Source: Achromobacter aloeverae (GTDB taxonomy: Bacteria; Pseudomonadota; Gammaproteobacteria; Burkholderiales; Burkholderiaceae_B). Taken from it: 64,000 nucleotides of DNA. The position numbers and the translations under genes are program-made. The stretch spans positions 186,001 to 250,000 of the forward strand of contig NZ_PYAL01000010.1 of NCBI RefSeq assembly GCF_004121055.1, read 5' to 3'. The notes beneath the pieces were generated by a model that was not told the origin of the DNA, did no database searches, and saw nothing but the letters and a program-made list of their open reading frames with translations. Below, piece by piece: positions 53,739 to 61,779 of the stretch. How positions within the stretch are numbered: the first letter of the stretch is position 1; every line of letters starts with the position of its first letter.

Positions 53739-54460
53739 CGCACGATACGAACCACGCATCTCCGGTCGTTCATGGCCTTACGCTGGGCGTCCTCATGCTC
53801 GACACCCGTTTCGTGCGCTTCCCGGGCGAGATCGGCAATGCCGCCACCTGGTCCGTGCCGCTGCAATTCAAGATCGTGCGCGGCGCGACGCCGGCGCGGG
53901 TGATCGAGGACCAGGGCCGCGGCCTGCTCGACCCCTTCGTGGACGCGGCGCAGGAACTGATCGCCCTGGGCGTGCGCGGCATCACGACCAGCTGCGGTTT
54001 CCTCGCCTTGTTCCAGCGGGAATTGAGCGCCAGGCTGCCGGTGCCGGTGGCGACCAGTTCGCTATTGCAGGTTCCGACGGTTGAACGCATGCTGCCGGCC
54101 GGCAAGCGCGTGGGCATACTGACCATCAACCAGGGGGCCCTGACCGCGGCTCACCTGGCCGCCGTCGGCGTGGACAGCACGACGCCGGTCCTGGGCATGC
54201 CGGAGGACAGCCTGTTCCGGCGCGTCTTCACGGACCGCGCGCAGCCCGGGGAAGCCGATTTCGCCATCCTGGAGCGGGAGATGGTGGCCGCGGCGCGCGA
54301 GCTGGCGGCCCGCCATCCCGACGTGGGCGCCATCGTGTTCGAATGCACCAACATGCCGCCTTTCGCGGCAGCGGTCCGCCGGGCGACCGGCTTGCCCGTT
54401 TTCGACGTCGTGGGCATGCTGCGGTGGTTCATCGACGCCATCCGGCTCCAGTCGGCCTGA
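53735..54460 (+). CDS. Aspartate/glutamate racemase superfamily protein
   Basis: 241 residues from ATG 53735, which overlaps the alpha-subunit stop. The two catalytic-cysteine regions are present: TTSCGFLALF and FECTNMPPFA. This superfamily includes Asp/Glu and hydantoin racemases and maleate isomerase. Hydantoinase genes in the same operon make hydantoin or amino-acid racemisation the most attractive reading, but the sequence alone does not decide. A 282-bp gap follows before the ABC transporter. Confidence 0.85.
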   Translation: MTHDTNHASPVVHGLTLGVLMLDTRFVRFPGEIGNAATWSVPLQFKIVRGATPARVIEDQGRGLLDPFVDAAQELIALGVRGITTSCGFLALFQRELSARLPVPVATSSLLQVPTVERMLPAGKRVGILTINQGALTAAHLAAVGVDSTTPVLGMPEDSLFRRVFTDRAQPGEADFAILEREMVAAARELAARHPDVGAIVFECTNMPPFAAAVRRATGLPVFDVVGMLRWFIDAIRLQSA

Positions 54461-54622
54461 TGCCGGCCGCGCCGCGCCTGCCAAGCGCGTGCCAGCCCAA
54501 CAGTCGGTCCAAGGCAGGGGACGCGTCCACCGTTTCAGGGTTTGCCCGCATTGATGCCCGCTCAAAAATAAGCATCCCCCACATTCCCGCCGATAACGTA
54601 CAAAAAACCGACGGATTCGCGT

Positions 54623-54645
54623 ATCTCCCATCCAGGGAGGGAGAT
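54623..54645. promoter_or_regulatory. Small inverted repeat upstream of the ABC transporter operon
   Basis: ATCTCCC (54623-54629) and GGGAGAT (54639-54645) with a 9-base loop, 97 bp before the GTG at 54743. It could be an operator or a weak terminator after the racemase gene. The rest of the 282-bp gap shows nothing definite. Confidence 0.3.
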
Positions 54646-54742
54646 GGGCGCGATTAGAATTCCTCCCGGTGGACAAGCTCGGCCACGCGGGGCCGGGCAG
54701 TCCGAAGCGCATCAGGCGCTGTCATGTACTCAGGAGACTGCC

Positions 54743-55576
54743 GTGATTACACGCAGAAGTTTTGTTTCGGCCACGTGCGCGTTCGGCCTCGGTTCGATGA
54801 TTTCCATGCCGGCCTTCGCCCAGAACGAATCGACCATGGAGCGCGTGAAGCGCACCAAGGTCCTGCGCACGGGCTTCATCGCCGGCGCGGCGCCTTACTA
54901 CGTCAAGTCCGTGGCGACCGGCCAGTGGCAAGGTTTCTGCGTCGATTTCGCCAATCACCTGGCCGAGTCCATGGGCGTCAAGCTGCAAGCCATCGACACC
55001 ACGTGGGGCAACGCCGTGCTGGACCTGCAATCGAACAAGATCGACTGCATGTTCGGCCTGGCGCCCACCGAGCAGCGCAAGAAGACCGTGGGTTTCACGG
55101 ACCCCCTGTTCCAGAACACGTTCACGCTGGTCGCCAAGAAGAGCTTCGATCCCAAGACCTGGGAGGACGTCAACAAACCGGAAGTGCGCCTGTCGGTCGA
55201 CCAGGGCTCCAACCAGGACACCTTCGCCACGCAGACGCTGACCAAGGCGGCCCTGCACCGCTTCGAGACGTCCGGCGATGCGACGCTTGCCTTGCAGACG
55301 GGACGCGTGGATGCGCAAGTGCTGGTGATCCTGCTGGCCGTGACCGTGCTGTCGAAGTCGCCGCAGCTGGGCCACCTGGTGATCCCGACGCCGGCCGCGA
55401 CGGCGCCGACCTCCATCGGCGTGCAGAAGGAGCCCGACCAGGCCTTTACCGCATACGTCAACCAATGGTTGACCACCGAACGGTCCAAGGGCGCGATCAA
55501 GCAGACCATCGTCGACAACATGCAGAAGCTGGCTGGCGTCGATCCCAAGCTGTTCCCCAAGGAAGCCACGTTCTAG
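54743..55576 (+). CDS. Polar amino-acid ABC transporter substrate-binding protein
   Basis: 277 residues from GTG 54743, chosen because AGGAGACTGCC precedes it and ITRRSFVSATCAFGLGSM is a signal peptide (twin arginines, cleavage near AFAQ). SBP_bac_3 motifs: VLRTGFIAGAAPYY, GFCVDFANHLAESMGVKLQA and a DCMFGLAPTEQRKKTVGF segment. Binds an amino acid or derivative in the periplasm and delivers it to the permease encoded 90 bp downstream. Confidence 0.9.
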   Translation: MITRRSFVSATCAFGLGSMISMPAFAQNESTMERVKRTKVLRTGFIAGAAPYYVKSVATGQWQGFCVDFANHLAESMGVKLQAIDTTWGNAVLDLQSNKIDCMFGLAPTEQRKKTVGFTDPLFQNTFTLVAKKSFDPKTWEDVNKPEVRLSVDQGSNQDTFATQTLTKAALHRFETSGDATLALQTGRVDAQVLVILLAVTVLSKSPQLGHLVIPTPAATAPTSIGVQKEPDQAFTAYVNQWLTTERSKGAIKQTIVDNMQKLAGVDPKLFPKEATF

Positions 55577-55666
55577 GACCCCGGCAGGGACTATCGTCCC
55601 GGCCCGCCCGCCCTCCGCCCTCCCCGGCGGGCGAGCGGGCATCGCGCAGAATTTCAAGGAGTGGTT

Positions 55667-56341
55667 GTGTATCAGTGGGACTTTGGCGCCATCTGGGTCT
55701 ATCACAAGCTTTTGCTCAGTGGCCTGGCCTATACCGTGGTGTACACGGTCATCGTGGTCGTGGCGGGCCTGGCCGTGGGCCTGGTCGTCGGCATCGGTCG
55801 CGTGCGCGCGCCGCGCTTCATCGCGGGCATCCTGCGCGCCTATGTGGAAATCTTTCGCTGCACGCCAGTGCTGGTGCAACTGATCTGGTTCTACTACGCG
55901 CTGCCCATCCTGACGAATATCGAGATGTCGCCCACCTCCGCGGCGGCATTGTCGCTCACCCTTTACGGCGGCGCGTTCTACTCGGAGATCGTGCGCGCGG
56001 GCATCCTTGGCGTGGACTGGGGGCAGACGGAAGCCGGCCTGGCCATGGGCATGCGCACCAAGCAGGTCATGCGGCGCATCATCCTGCCGCAGGCCTTCCG
56101 GCGCATGGTGCCGCCGTTGATGAGCCAGTCGATCATGCAGTTGAAGAACACTTCGCTGCTGTCGGTCATCGCCGTGCCGGATCTCTTGTACCAGGCCCAG
56201 TCGGCCGCGCATGATTCGTATCGCCCGCTGGAGCTCTACACCATCACCGCCATCTGCTATTTCATCGTGCTGTTCCCGGCCACGCTGTGGTCCAAGCGCA
56301 TCGAAAATCGCCTGGCCAAACAGGACAGGAATGCATCATGA
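55667..56341 (+). CDS. Amino-acid ABC transporter permease (HisM/GlnP type)
   Basis: 224 residues from GTG 55667, with AAGGAG five bases upstream; GTG 55661 overlaps that SD and is less likely. Five membrane helices (for example GLAYTVVYTVIVVVAGLAVG) and the cytoplasmic EAA-type loop EAGLAMGMRTKQVMRRIILP, where the ATPase docks. Stop overlaps the ATPase ATG. Only one permease gene is visible, so it probably forms a homodimer. Confidence 0.92.
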   Translation: MYQWDFGAIWVYHKLLLSGLAYTVVYTVIVVVAGLAVGLVVGIGRVRAPRFIAGILRAYVEIFRCTPVLVQLIWFYYALPILTNIEMSPTSAAALSLTLYGGAFYSEIVRAGILGVDWGQTEAGLAMGMRTKQVMRRIILPQAFRRMVPPLMSQSIMQLKNTSLLSVIAVPDLLYQAQSAAHDSYRPLELYTITAICYFIVLFPATLWSKRIENRLAKQDRNAS

Positions 56342-57102
56342 GCGCGCCGATGATAGAGATCAATAACCTCAGCAAGCGCTTCGGCGACCACGTGGTGCTG
56401 AAGGACATCTCGCTGCGGGTGCGCAAGGGCGCCGTGGTGGCGATGATCGGTCCGTCCGGTTCGGGCAAGTCGACGCTGCTGCGCTGCATCAACCTGCTGA
56501 CCATGCCCGATGGCGGCAGGATCAGGGTCGGCGAACGCAGCATGGACTTCGACAGCGGCGAGGGCCGCCGCATGCACGAGAAGGACCTTGCGAGCTATCG
56601 CGCCACCACGGGCATGGTGTTCCAGCACTTCAACCTGTTTCCGCACATGACGACGGTCCAGAACGTCATGGAAGGTCCGGTGACGGTGCAGAAGGTGCCG
56701 AAGGCGCGCGCGCACGCGCTCGCGATGGAGCTGCTGACGCGCGTCGGGCTGGCGGAGAAGGCCAATGCCTATCCCGACATGCTGTCCGGCGGCCAGAAGC
56801 AACGCGTGGCGATCGCGCGAGCCCTGGCGCTGCGGCCGTCCGTCATGCTGTTCGACGAGGCGACGTCGGCCCTGGATCCGGAACTGGTCGGCGAGGTGCT
56901 GGCGGTGATCAAGGCGCTGGCCGAGGACGGCATGACCATGATCCTCGTGACCCACGAAATCGCATTCGCGCGCGAGGTTGCCGACGAGGTGATATTCATG
57001 CGCGACGGCGTCGTGGTCGAGTCCGGCCCTGCCGGACAGGTCATCGACAATCCCGCGCAGGCCGCCACGCAATCGTTCCTGGCCCGCTTCAACAAGGCCT
57101 GA
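56338..57102 (+). CDS. Amino-acid ABC transporter ATP-binding protein (GlnQ type)
   Basis: 254 residues. Walker A GPSGSGKST, signature LSGGQKQR, Walker B VMLFDEATSALDPE and the switch His in ILVTHE are all intact. Placed last in the binding protein-permease-ATPase operon. Together with the hydantoinase and amine dehydrogenase genes upstream it likely imports their substrate. Confidence 0.95.
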   Translation: MSAPMIEINNLSKRFGDHVVLKDISLRVRKGAVVAMIGPSGSGKSTLLRCINLLTMPDGGRIRVGERSMDFDSGEGRRMHEKDLASYRATTGMVFQHFNLFPHMTTVQNVMEGPVTVQKVPKARAHALAMELLTRVGLAEKANAYPDMLSGGQKQRVAIARALALRPSVMLFDEATSALDPELVGEVLAVIKALAEDGMTMILVTHEIAFAREVADEVIFMRDGVVVESGPAGQVIDNPAQAATQSFLARFNKA

Positions 57103-57113
57103 CCGGCGGGCGC

Positions 57114-57143
57114 GGCCCCGTTCCATGGCCTGGCATCGGGGCC
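57114..57143. terminator. Possible stem-loop between convergent genes
   Basis: GGCCCCG (57114-57120) pairs with CGGGGCC (57137-57143) across 16 bases, starting 12 bases after the ATPase stop and before the convergent protease-nuclease stop at 57265. No U-tract. Confidence 0.4.
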
Positions 57144-57264
57144 TGCACGCGGATGCGGGCCCTCTCCACGCTGTATCGGTGGTCGCCCGCGCGGTAACGC
57201 CAACTGCGCGGTCACGGCTATCCTGCAAGCGGTTCGAGCCATCGTCGTATCGATGTCGGCCTGC

Positions 57265-59469
57265 CTATTCCAGCGGAATATCTTCCCAGCGCGTGATGGG
57301 CATCAGCACCTCGCCGACGACGGGCAGGTCGGCGCCCGCGGTATCGTAGGCACGCAGCGGCCCCAAGTCCAGGCCCGTCCGGCTTTCGATGGTGGGTATG
57401 GATGCGCGCCATTGCAACACGTCCACCGGCGTGTCCTTGGGTGCTGGCGCCGAGCCATGCCTTTGCCGCGAGAACAAGGCGCTCTGGTCCGCGATCATCG
57501 CCACGGCCTTGAGGCCGCCGGCGCCCTTCCAGACGACGATTTTCCAGAAAGCCGAGGGCACCTGCACGTCGTCCGCCCACAGGTCGTTGATGTCATCGAA
57601 GACCGGGCCTTGCAGCACCGTCACTGGCTTGTCTCGGCCACTGTCGAAGATGCCTTTTTCGAGGACGTAGCGTTCGATGCCTTGCCAGTATTCAAGGGAC
57701 TCGTTGAACTGCCAGTGCTGCGGCGTGCAGTTCGTGAAATGGAAGGTGTCGGCATTGGCACGCGCGGCAAACTTGCCCCAGGTGGGATCCTCGCGGCGGG
57801 TCAGGTGGCCGCGGTCGAACAGATGGCTCCAGCCGGAATAGAAAGCCTGGCCGACGGTATAGGACGGATGGATGCGCGGGTCGTCGTACCAGGCATCGCC
57901 CTCCGTCGGCACGGTGGCGGGCTGCCCCGTCTTGCGGTCGATTGCCAGCCAGCTTGCGCCGTCGATATTGGTGGCGGTGAACAAGGCCAGGCGGCGGGTC
58001 TTGTGCACCAGGACGCTGAAGTTCTGGTAGCGCAATTCGCCTGGCGCGCCGTCCGCGGCGCTTTCCTGGAGAGGTGCGAGGATGGACTTGCGGGGCGCGG
58101 CGATCTTGCCGAGGTCCAGTTTCAGGCCAGGGATGAACCTGCCGCTGAAGCCGTTGCGATTGCCGTAGTCGGTATCGATGCCGATACGCTCGCGCAGGCC
58201 GCCGTACTCTCCATGTTTGAGTGTTCTTGCCGCAGGCCGTGGCGCGCTGGCGGGACCCGCCTGGGCAGGGGCGGTTTCCGTGGCACGAGGGAACGCCGGC
58301 ATGAGCGCGACGGCGGATGCCGCTGCGGGCGTGGCGGACGCCATCGCGGTGCCGCCCAGGGTTACCGTCACCGACAGCGGTAAGGCCAGGGCGGAGTCAG
58401 GCCCCGCGCCAGGCGTTTCGCTGGCGGCGACACGCGCTTCGCCGCTGGCGGTCGTGGGCGCCCTGTGCTCCAGCTGCCGACCCGCCGCCGGCGACGGATC
58501 CACCCATCGGTCCAGTGCGTCGCGAACCAGCGCGGCCGCGGCGGCGTCCAACCCCGGCAAGCGGGACTGCAGGTCTTGATAGATGCTGCTGATGCGGATG
58601 CCCTCGTTAACCTGGGCTACGCCGAGATCCGCATCCGCATCCGCATCCGCATTGGCATTGGGGACCTGCGCATCGCCGGCGGCGGGCGCGCGTTGCGCCG
58701 ACGCCGATGGCGCGCCATAGTGATGCAAGGCGATGACGTCCCATTGATCGTTATAGACGGGCGCGCCCGATGATCCGAAGTCCGTATCGGTTTCGTAGAG
58801 CAGCCGCGTGTCGGTGCGCGCGGTCAGCAGGTTGTTCCGGATGGCGATGGTCTTGGGCATGCCTTCCGGATGCTGGATGATGTTGACGCTCATGCCCTTG
58901 CGGTGGCGGTCCGGCGTGAAGCTGATGGGGCAGTAGCCCAGTTCAACCAAGGTCGCGTCGCCCTGCACGCGCTCGCCCAGGGCGACCAAGGCATAGTCGA
59001 GGTCCTGTTCGTCAGAGAACAATGCGCAGCGCCCGGGCGCCAGCCGGAAAATGGTGCGAGGGCGGGGCAGGCCCCGTTCGTCCAGTTCGTCATCGAAGAC
59101 CAGCGTGGCCAGGCCCGCGGCATGGGCGTCGGCGACGACGTGCTGGTTGGTGATGAACAGCGTGGGGCTGATGAGGAAGCCGGTGCCCGATATCGACGCC
59201 GTGGGCGTTTGCAGGACCACGCGGGCGACCGCGCGCCGGGCGGCGGCGCCCTCGGGCAGGAAGGCCGCCGGCTGGAAATCGTTGGTGCCGCGCACGGCCT
59301 CGGCCAGTCCGGACTCGCGCTTGACCCGGGCGTCGAAGGCAGCGCAACGCGTCGTGTCGTCGTCCGCGCGGCGCCAGTCGCCCGAGGCGACCAGTGTCCG
59401 TGTATGCCGGCGTTCGCTGCCGGTCGCGGCGAAGCGCCGCAGGATGTCGTTGATGGTGCCTGGACGCAT
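57265..59469 (-). CDS. Trypsin-like serine protease fused to DNA/RNA non-specific endonuclease
   Basis: 734 residues from ATG 59469 (CAGGAGCTGAC upstream). Residues 1-75 are charged and unassigned. A trypsin-like peptidase domain (about 80-300) has His110 in FITNQHVV, Asp158 in DLDYALV and Ser234 in FGSSGAPVY. A 120-residue Ala/Pro-rich linker follows. The C-terminal NUC domain (about 480-720) has catalytic His555 in DRGHL, then FTNCTPQHWQFNE with metal-site Asn589. No signal peptide, so a cytosolic protein. Possible roles: self-processed toxin, defence effector or degradative enzyme; none is proved. Monocistronic. Confidence 0.9.
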   Translation of the reverse strand: MRPGTINDILRRFAATGSERRHTRTLVASGDWRRADDDTTRCAAFDARVKRESGLAEAVRGTNDFQPAAFLPEGAAARRAVARVVLQTPTASISGTGFLISPTLFITNQHVVADAHAAGLATLVFDDELDERGLPRPRTIFRLAPGRCALFSDEQDLDYALVALGERVQGDATLVELGYCPISFTPDRHRKGMSVNIIQHPEGMPKTIAIRNNLLTARTDTRLLYETDTDFGSSGAPVYNDQWDVIALHHYGAPSASAQRAPAAGDAQVPNANADADADADLGVAQVNEGIRISSIYQDLQSRLPGLDAAAAALVRDALDRWVDPSPAAGRQLEHRAPTTASGEARVAASETPGAGPDSALALPLSVTVTLGGTAMASATPAAASAVALMPAFPRATETAPAQAGPASAPRPAARTLKHGEYGGLRERIGIDTDYGNRNGFSGRFIPGLKLDLGKIAAPRKSILAPLQESAADGAPGELRYQNFSVLVHKTRRLALFTATNIDGASWLAIDRKTGQPATVPTEGDAWYDDPRIHPSYTVGQAFYSGWSHLFDRGHLTRREDPTWGKFAARANADTFHFTNCTPQHWQFNESLEYWQGIERYVLEKGIFDSGRDKPVTVLQGPVFDDINDLWADDVQVPSAFWKIVVWKGAGGLKAVAMIADQSALFSRQRHGSAPAPKDTPVDVLQWRASIPTIESRTGLDLGPLRAYDTAGADLPVVGEVLMPITRWEDIPLE
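58627..58650. repeat. Hexanucleotide repeat inside the protease-nuclease gene
   Basis: Four ATCCGC units on the plus strand, with two degenerate ones to 58662, encode Ala-Asp repeats (about residues 272-281) immediately after the protease core, at the edge of the inter-domain region. Confidence 0.85.
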
Positions 59470-59613
59470 GTCAGCTCCTGCCGTGGATGCCGGTCGATGT
59501 TCGGGGGACCGCGTGACAGCGGGGTGACATTCATCTTTCCTTGCAAATAGGGCCAGGGAAGCGTGGCTCGGTGATGGTGTGCAGCGCCGCCATTTCGGCG
59601 TTGCCCGGGCTGG

Positions 59614-59652
59614 CCCCGATGGCAGGCAGCGCTCCGCCGCCTGCCATCGGGG
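59614..59652. repeat. Perfect 14-bp-arm stem-loop in the divergent region
   Basis: CCCCGATGGCAGGC (59614-59627) and GCCTGCCATCGGGG (59639-59652) around 11 bases. It lies in the 383-bp gap 59470-59852, 145 bp upstream of the protease-nuclease start. There is no T-run on either side, and it is not between convergent genes, so it is not an ordinary terminator. It may be a regulatory hairpin or REP-like element. Confidence 0.7.
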
Positions 59653-59695
59653 GACGGACGGATGGCGGGGAGGCGTCACGGGGTGGCGTCAAATA

Positions 59696-59716
59696 GCCAT
59701 GTGTGGTTAACATGGC
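59696..59716. promoter_or_regulatory. Inverted repeat upstream of the MFS gene
   Basis: GCCATG (59696-59701) and CATGGC (59711-59716) around TGTGGTTAA. Possible operator. The rest of 59717-59852 has no clear promoter hexamers or SD. Confidence 0.35.
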
Positions 59717-59852
59717 CGCCAAGAGAGCGAGCGGGCGGCTCCCCGTGGCGATCGCCGCCGGGACCCGTCCAGCGTCACGTCCTGCTTGGGGAGACGAGCG
59801 TGGGAAGAATGGCGAGAGGGGCTCCTGGAACGATTCCTGACGATGTTTGCCG

Positions 59853-61169
59853 ATGGCCCGACCGGGGCACGACGTGACGGCCGCCGTTCCCCCTTTGTCC
59901 GAACCGGCTGTCCGGCCGTTCGCCATCCAGAACTACCGCAGGCAGTGGGTCTCGGACCTGTGCACGTCCTGCGCCTTCGAGATCGAAACGCTGGCCCTGG
60001 CTTGGTATGTCCTGACCGAGACGGGGTCGGTGGTGCTCATGGCGGCCATCGCGTCGCTCCAGTACCTGGGCACGTTGTTGTCGCCCTTGCTGGGCGTGCT
60101 GAGCGACCGCCACGGCCAGCGCAACACCATGCTGGCGATGCGGATGTTCTATGCCGTCGTCGCCGTCATGCTGCTGGTCTTCGCCCACATGCGCTGGCTG
60201 ACGCCTTGGTTGGCGCTGGGTTTCGCCACGCTTAGCGGCCTGGTCCGGCCTTCGGACATCGGCATGCGCAACGTCGTGACCAGCGGCATCGTCCCGGGAT
60301 ACCTGATCCTGCCCGCCATCGGACTGTCGCGGATGACGACCGACCTGGCGCGGATGGGCGGGGCGCTGGCGGGCGCGGCGCTGATGGCCACGCTGGGCCT
60401 GGCATGGGCCTATGTCATCGTGGTGGCCCTCTATGTCGTGGCGGCGTTCTTCACGTATCGGCTGCGCATGGCGCGCGTCGCCCCGCACGGGGCAGGCTGC
60501 ACGGTCCTGGGGCAGTTCGGGGCGGCGCTGCGCTCCGTACGCGGGGCGCCGGCGCAGACCGCCACGATGATCATGGCATTCCTGGTCAATTTCTCGGCCT
60601 ATCCCTTCGTCACGGGCCTGCTGCCTTATGTCGCCAAGGAGCGCTTCGGCATGGACGAGTATGGGCTGGGAACCTTGATCGCCGTCACGGCGACGGGCAG
60701 CATCACGTCGTCCATTCTGCTGTCGCGCCTGCGCCTGCCGAATCCCGCGGTGACGATGCTGTGCTCCAGCATCGCCTGGCATGTGCTGATCGTGATCTTC
60801 GCCGCGAGCCGCTCGCTGCCGTTCGTCTTCGCGTCCATCTACCTGGCCGGCGTCGCGCAGAATCTCTGCATGATCCCCATGGCGGCCTTCCTGCTGGGCA
60901 AGGTCTCGCCCGCCGTGCGCGGCAGCGTGATCGGCCTGCGATCCATGGCGGTCTACGGCCTGCCGCTGGGGCTGATGCTGTCCGGCTACATCCTCAACCA
61001 CGGCGCGGCGTTCTGGGGCGTTGCCCTGGGTTTCGCCGCCACGGGTATCACCGTCACGCTGCTGGTATGGGTCAGCTATCGTACCCACTTCCGGCCGGGG
61101 CTTGCGCAACAGCCGCCGGAGGAGGCTACTCGAAGCCCTCGCCGGTCTCGTCCAATAGCCGGTGCTTGA
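59853..61169 (+). CDS. MFS transporter
   Basis: 438 residues from ATG 59853; a TTG two codons earlier is possible, and no good SD is seen for either. About 10-12 membrane helices, with the MFS loop GVLSDRHGQRNTM after helix 2, as in enterobactin-exporter (EntS)-like efflux permeases. The last 15 codons overlap the convergent response regulator gene by 44 bp. Substrate unknown. Confidence 0.88.
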   Translation: MARPGHDVTAAVPPLSEPAVRPFAIQNYRRQWVSDLCTSCAFEIETLALAWYVLTETGSVVLMAAIASLQYLGTLLSPLLGVLSDRHGQRNTMLAMRMFYAVVAVMLLVFAHMRWLTPWLALGFATLSGLVRPSDIGMRNVVTSGIVPGYLILPAIGLSRMTTDLARMGGALAGAALMATLGLAWAYVIVVALYVVAAFFTYRLRMARVAPHGAGCTVLGQFGAALRSVRGAPAQTATMIMAFLVNFSAYPFVTGLLPYVAKERFGMDEYGLGTLIAVTATGSITSSILLSRLRLPNPAVTMLCSSIAWHVLIVIFAASRSLPFVFASIYLAGVAQNLCMIPMAAFLLGKVSPAVRGSVIGLRSMAVYGLPLGLMLSGYILNHGAAFWGVALGFAATGITVTLLVWVSYRTHFRPGLAQQPPEEATRSPRRSRPIAGA

Positions 61170-61779
61170 TGGCGTAGTGGATCAGTTCGGCCTGGTTGTT
61201 GATCCGCATCTTTTGCTGGATGCGTGTCTTGTAGGTGCTGATGGTCTTGCCGCTGATGCACAGCAGGGTGGCGATCTCGCCGATGGTGCGGCCCATCGCC
61301 AGGTGGCGGAAGACCGAGTATTCCCGGTCGGACAGCTGTTGGTGGGGCAGCGCCGCACCCTCGGGCTGGAAGTCGCGCGCGATTTTTTCGGCGATGTCCA
61401 TGTTCAGGTAGACGCCGCCCGAGGCTACCTTGCGCACTGCCGCCACCAGCTCGGCCGCGGCGCTTTCCTTGGTCAGGTACCCCGATGCGCCGGCCTTCAA
61501 CGCGCGCACCGCATATTGCTGTTCCCCATGCATGGTCAGCACCAGGATGGGCAGGCGCGGAAATTCATCCTTGATCTGGCGGATCAGTTCGACGCCACTG
61601 CGGCCCGGCATGGACAGGTCCAGCAGCAGCATGTCCCACTCGCCCTGGCGTAACAGCGCCAGGGCCTCGGCCCCGTTGGCTGCCTCGCCCTTGACCGTCA
61701 GGCCGTCGGCCATGCCCAGGATCTGTTTCAATCCCTCACGGACCAGGGTGTGGTCGTCGGCCAGCAGGATGCGCGTCAT
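61126..61779 (-). CDS. NarL/FixJ family response regulator
   Basis: 217 residues. The receiver domain (1-120) has the acidic pocket LLADDH, phosphoacceptor Asp54 in LLLDLSMPG, and Lys in YLTKES. A LuxR-type HTH (about 147-212) reads LSDREYSVFRHLAMGRTIGE. Its start overlaps the kinase stop (ATGA), so the pair is co-translated. It binds DNA when phosphorylated; targets are not evident in this window. Confidence 0.95.
   Translation of the reverse strand: MTRILLADDHTLVREGLKQILGMADGLTVKGEAANGAEALALLRQGEWDMLLLDLSMPGRSGVELIRQIKDEFPRLPILVLTMHGEQQYAVRALKAGASGYLTKESAAAELVAAVRKVASGGVYLNMDIAEKIARDFQPEGAALPHQQLSDREYSVFRHLAMGRTIGEIATLLCISGKTISTYKTRIQQKMRINNQAELIHYAIKHRLLDETGEGFE

Noticed and set aside
54722-56214. 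Overlapping 496-codon frames on both strands over the ABC transporter genes
   Set aside because: The binding protein and permease frames explain this DNA; the shadows have no conserved motif.
59614-59652. Intrinsic terminator
   Set aside because: No U-tract on either strand and it lies between divergent genes.
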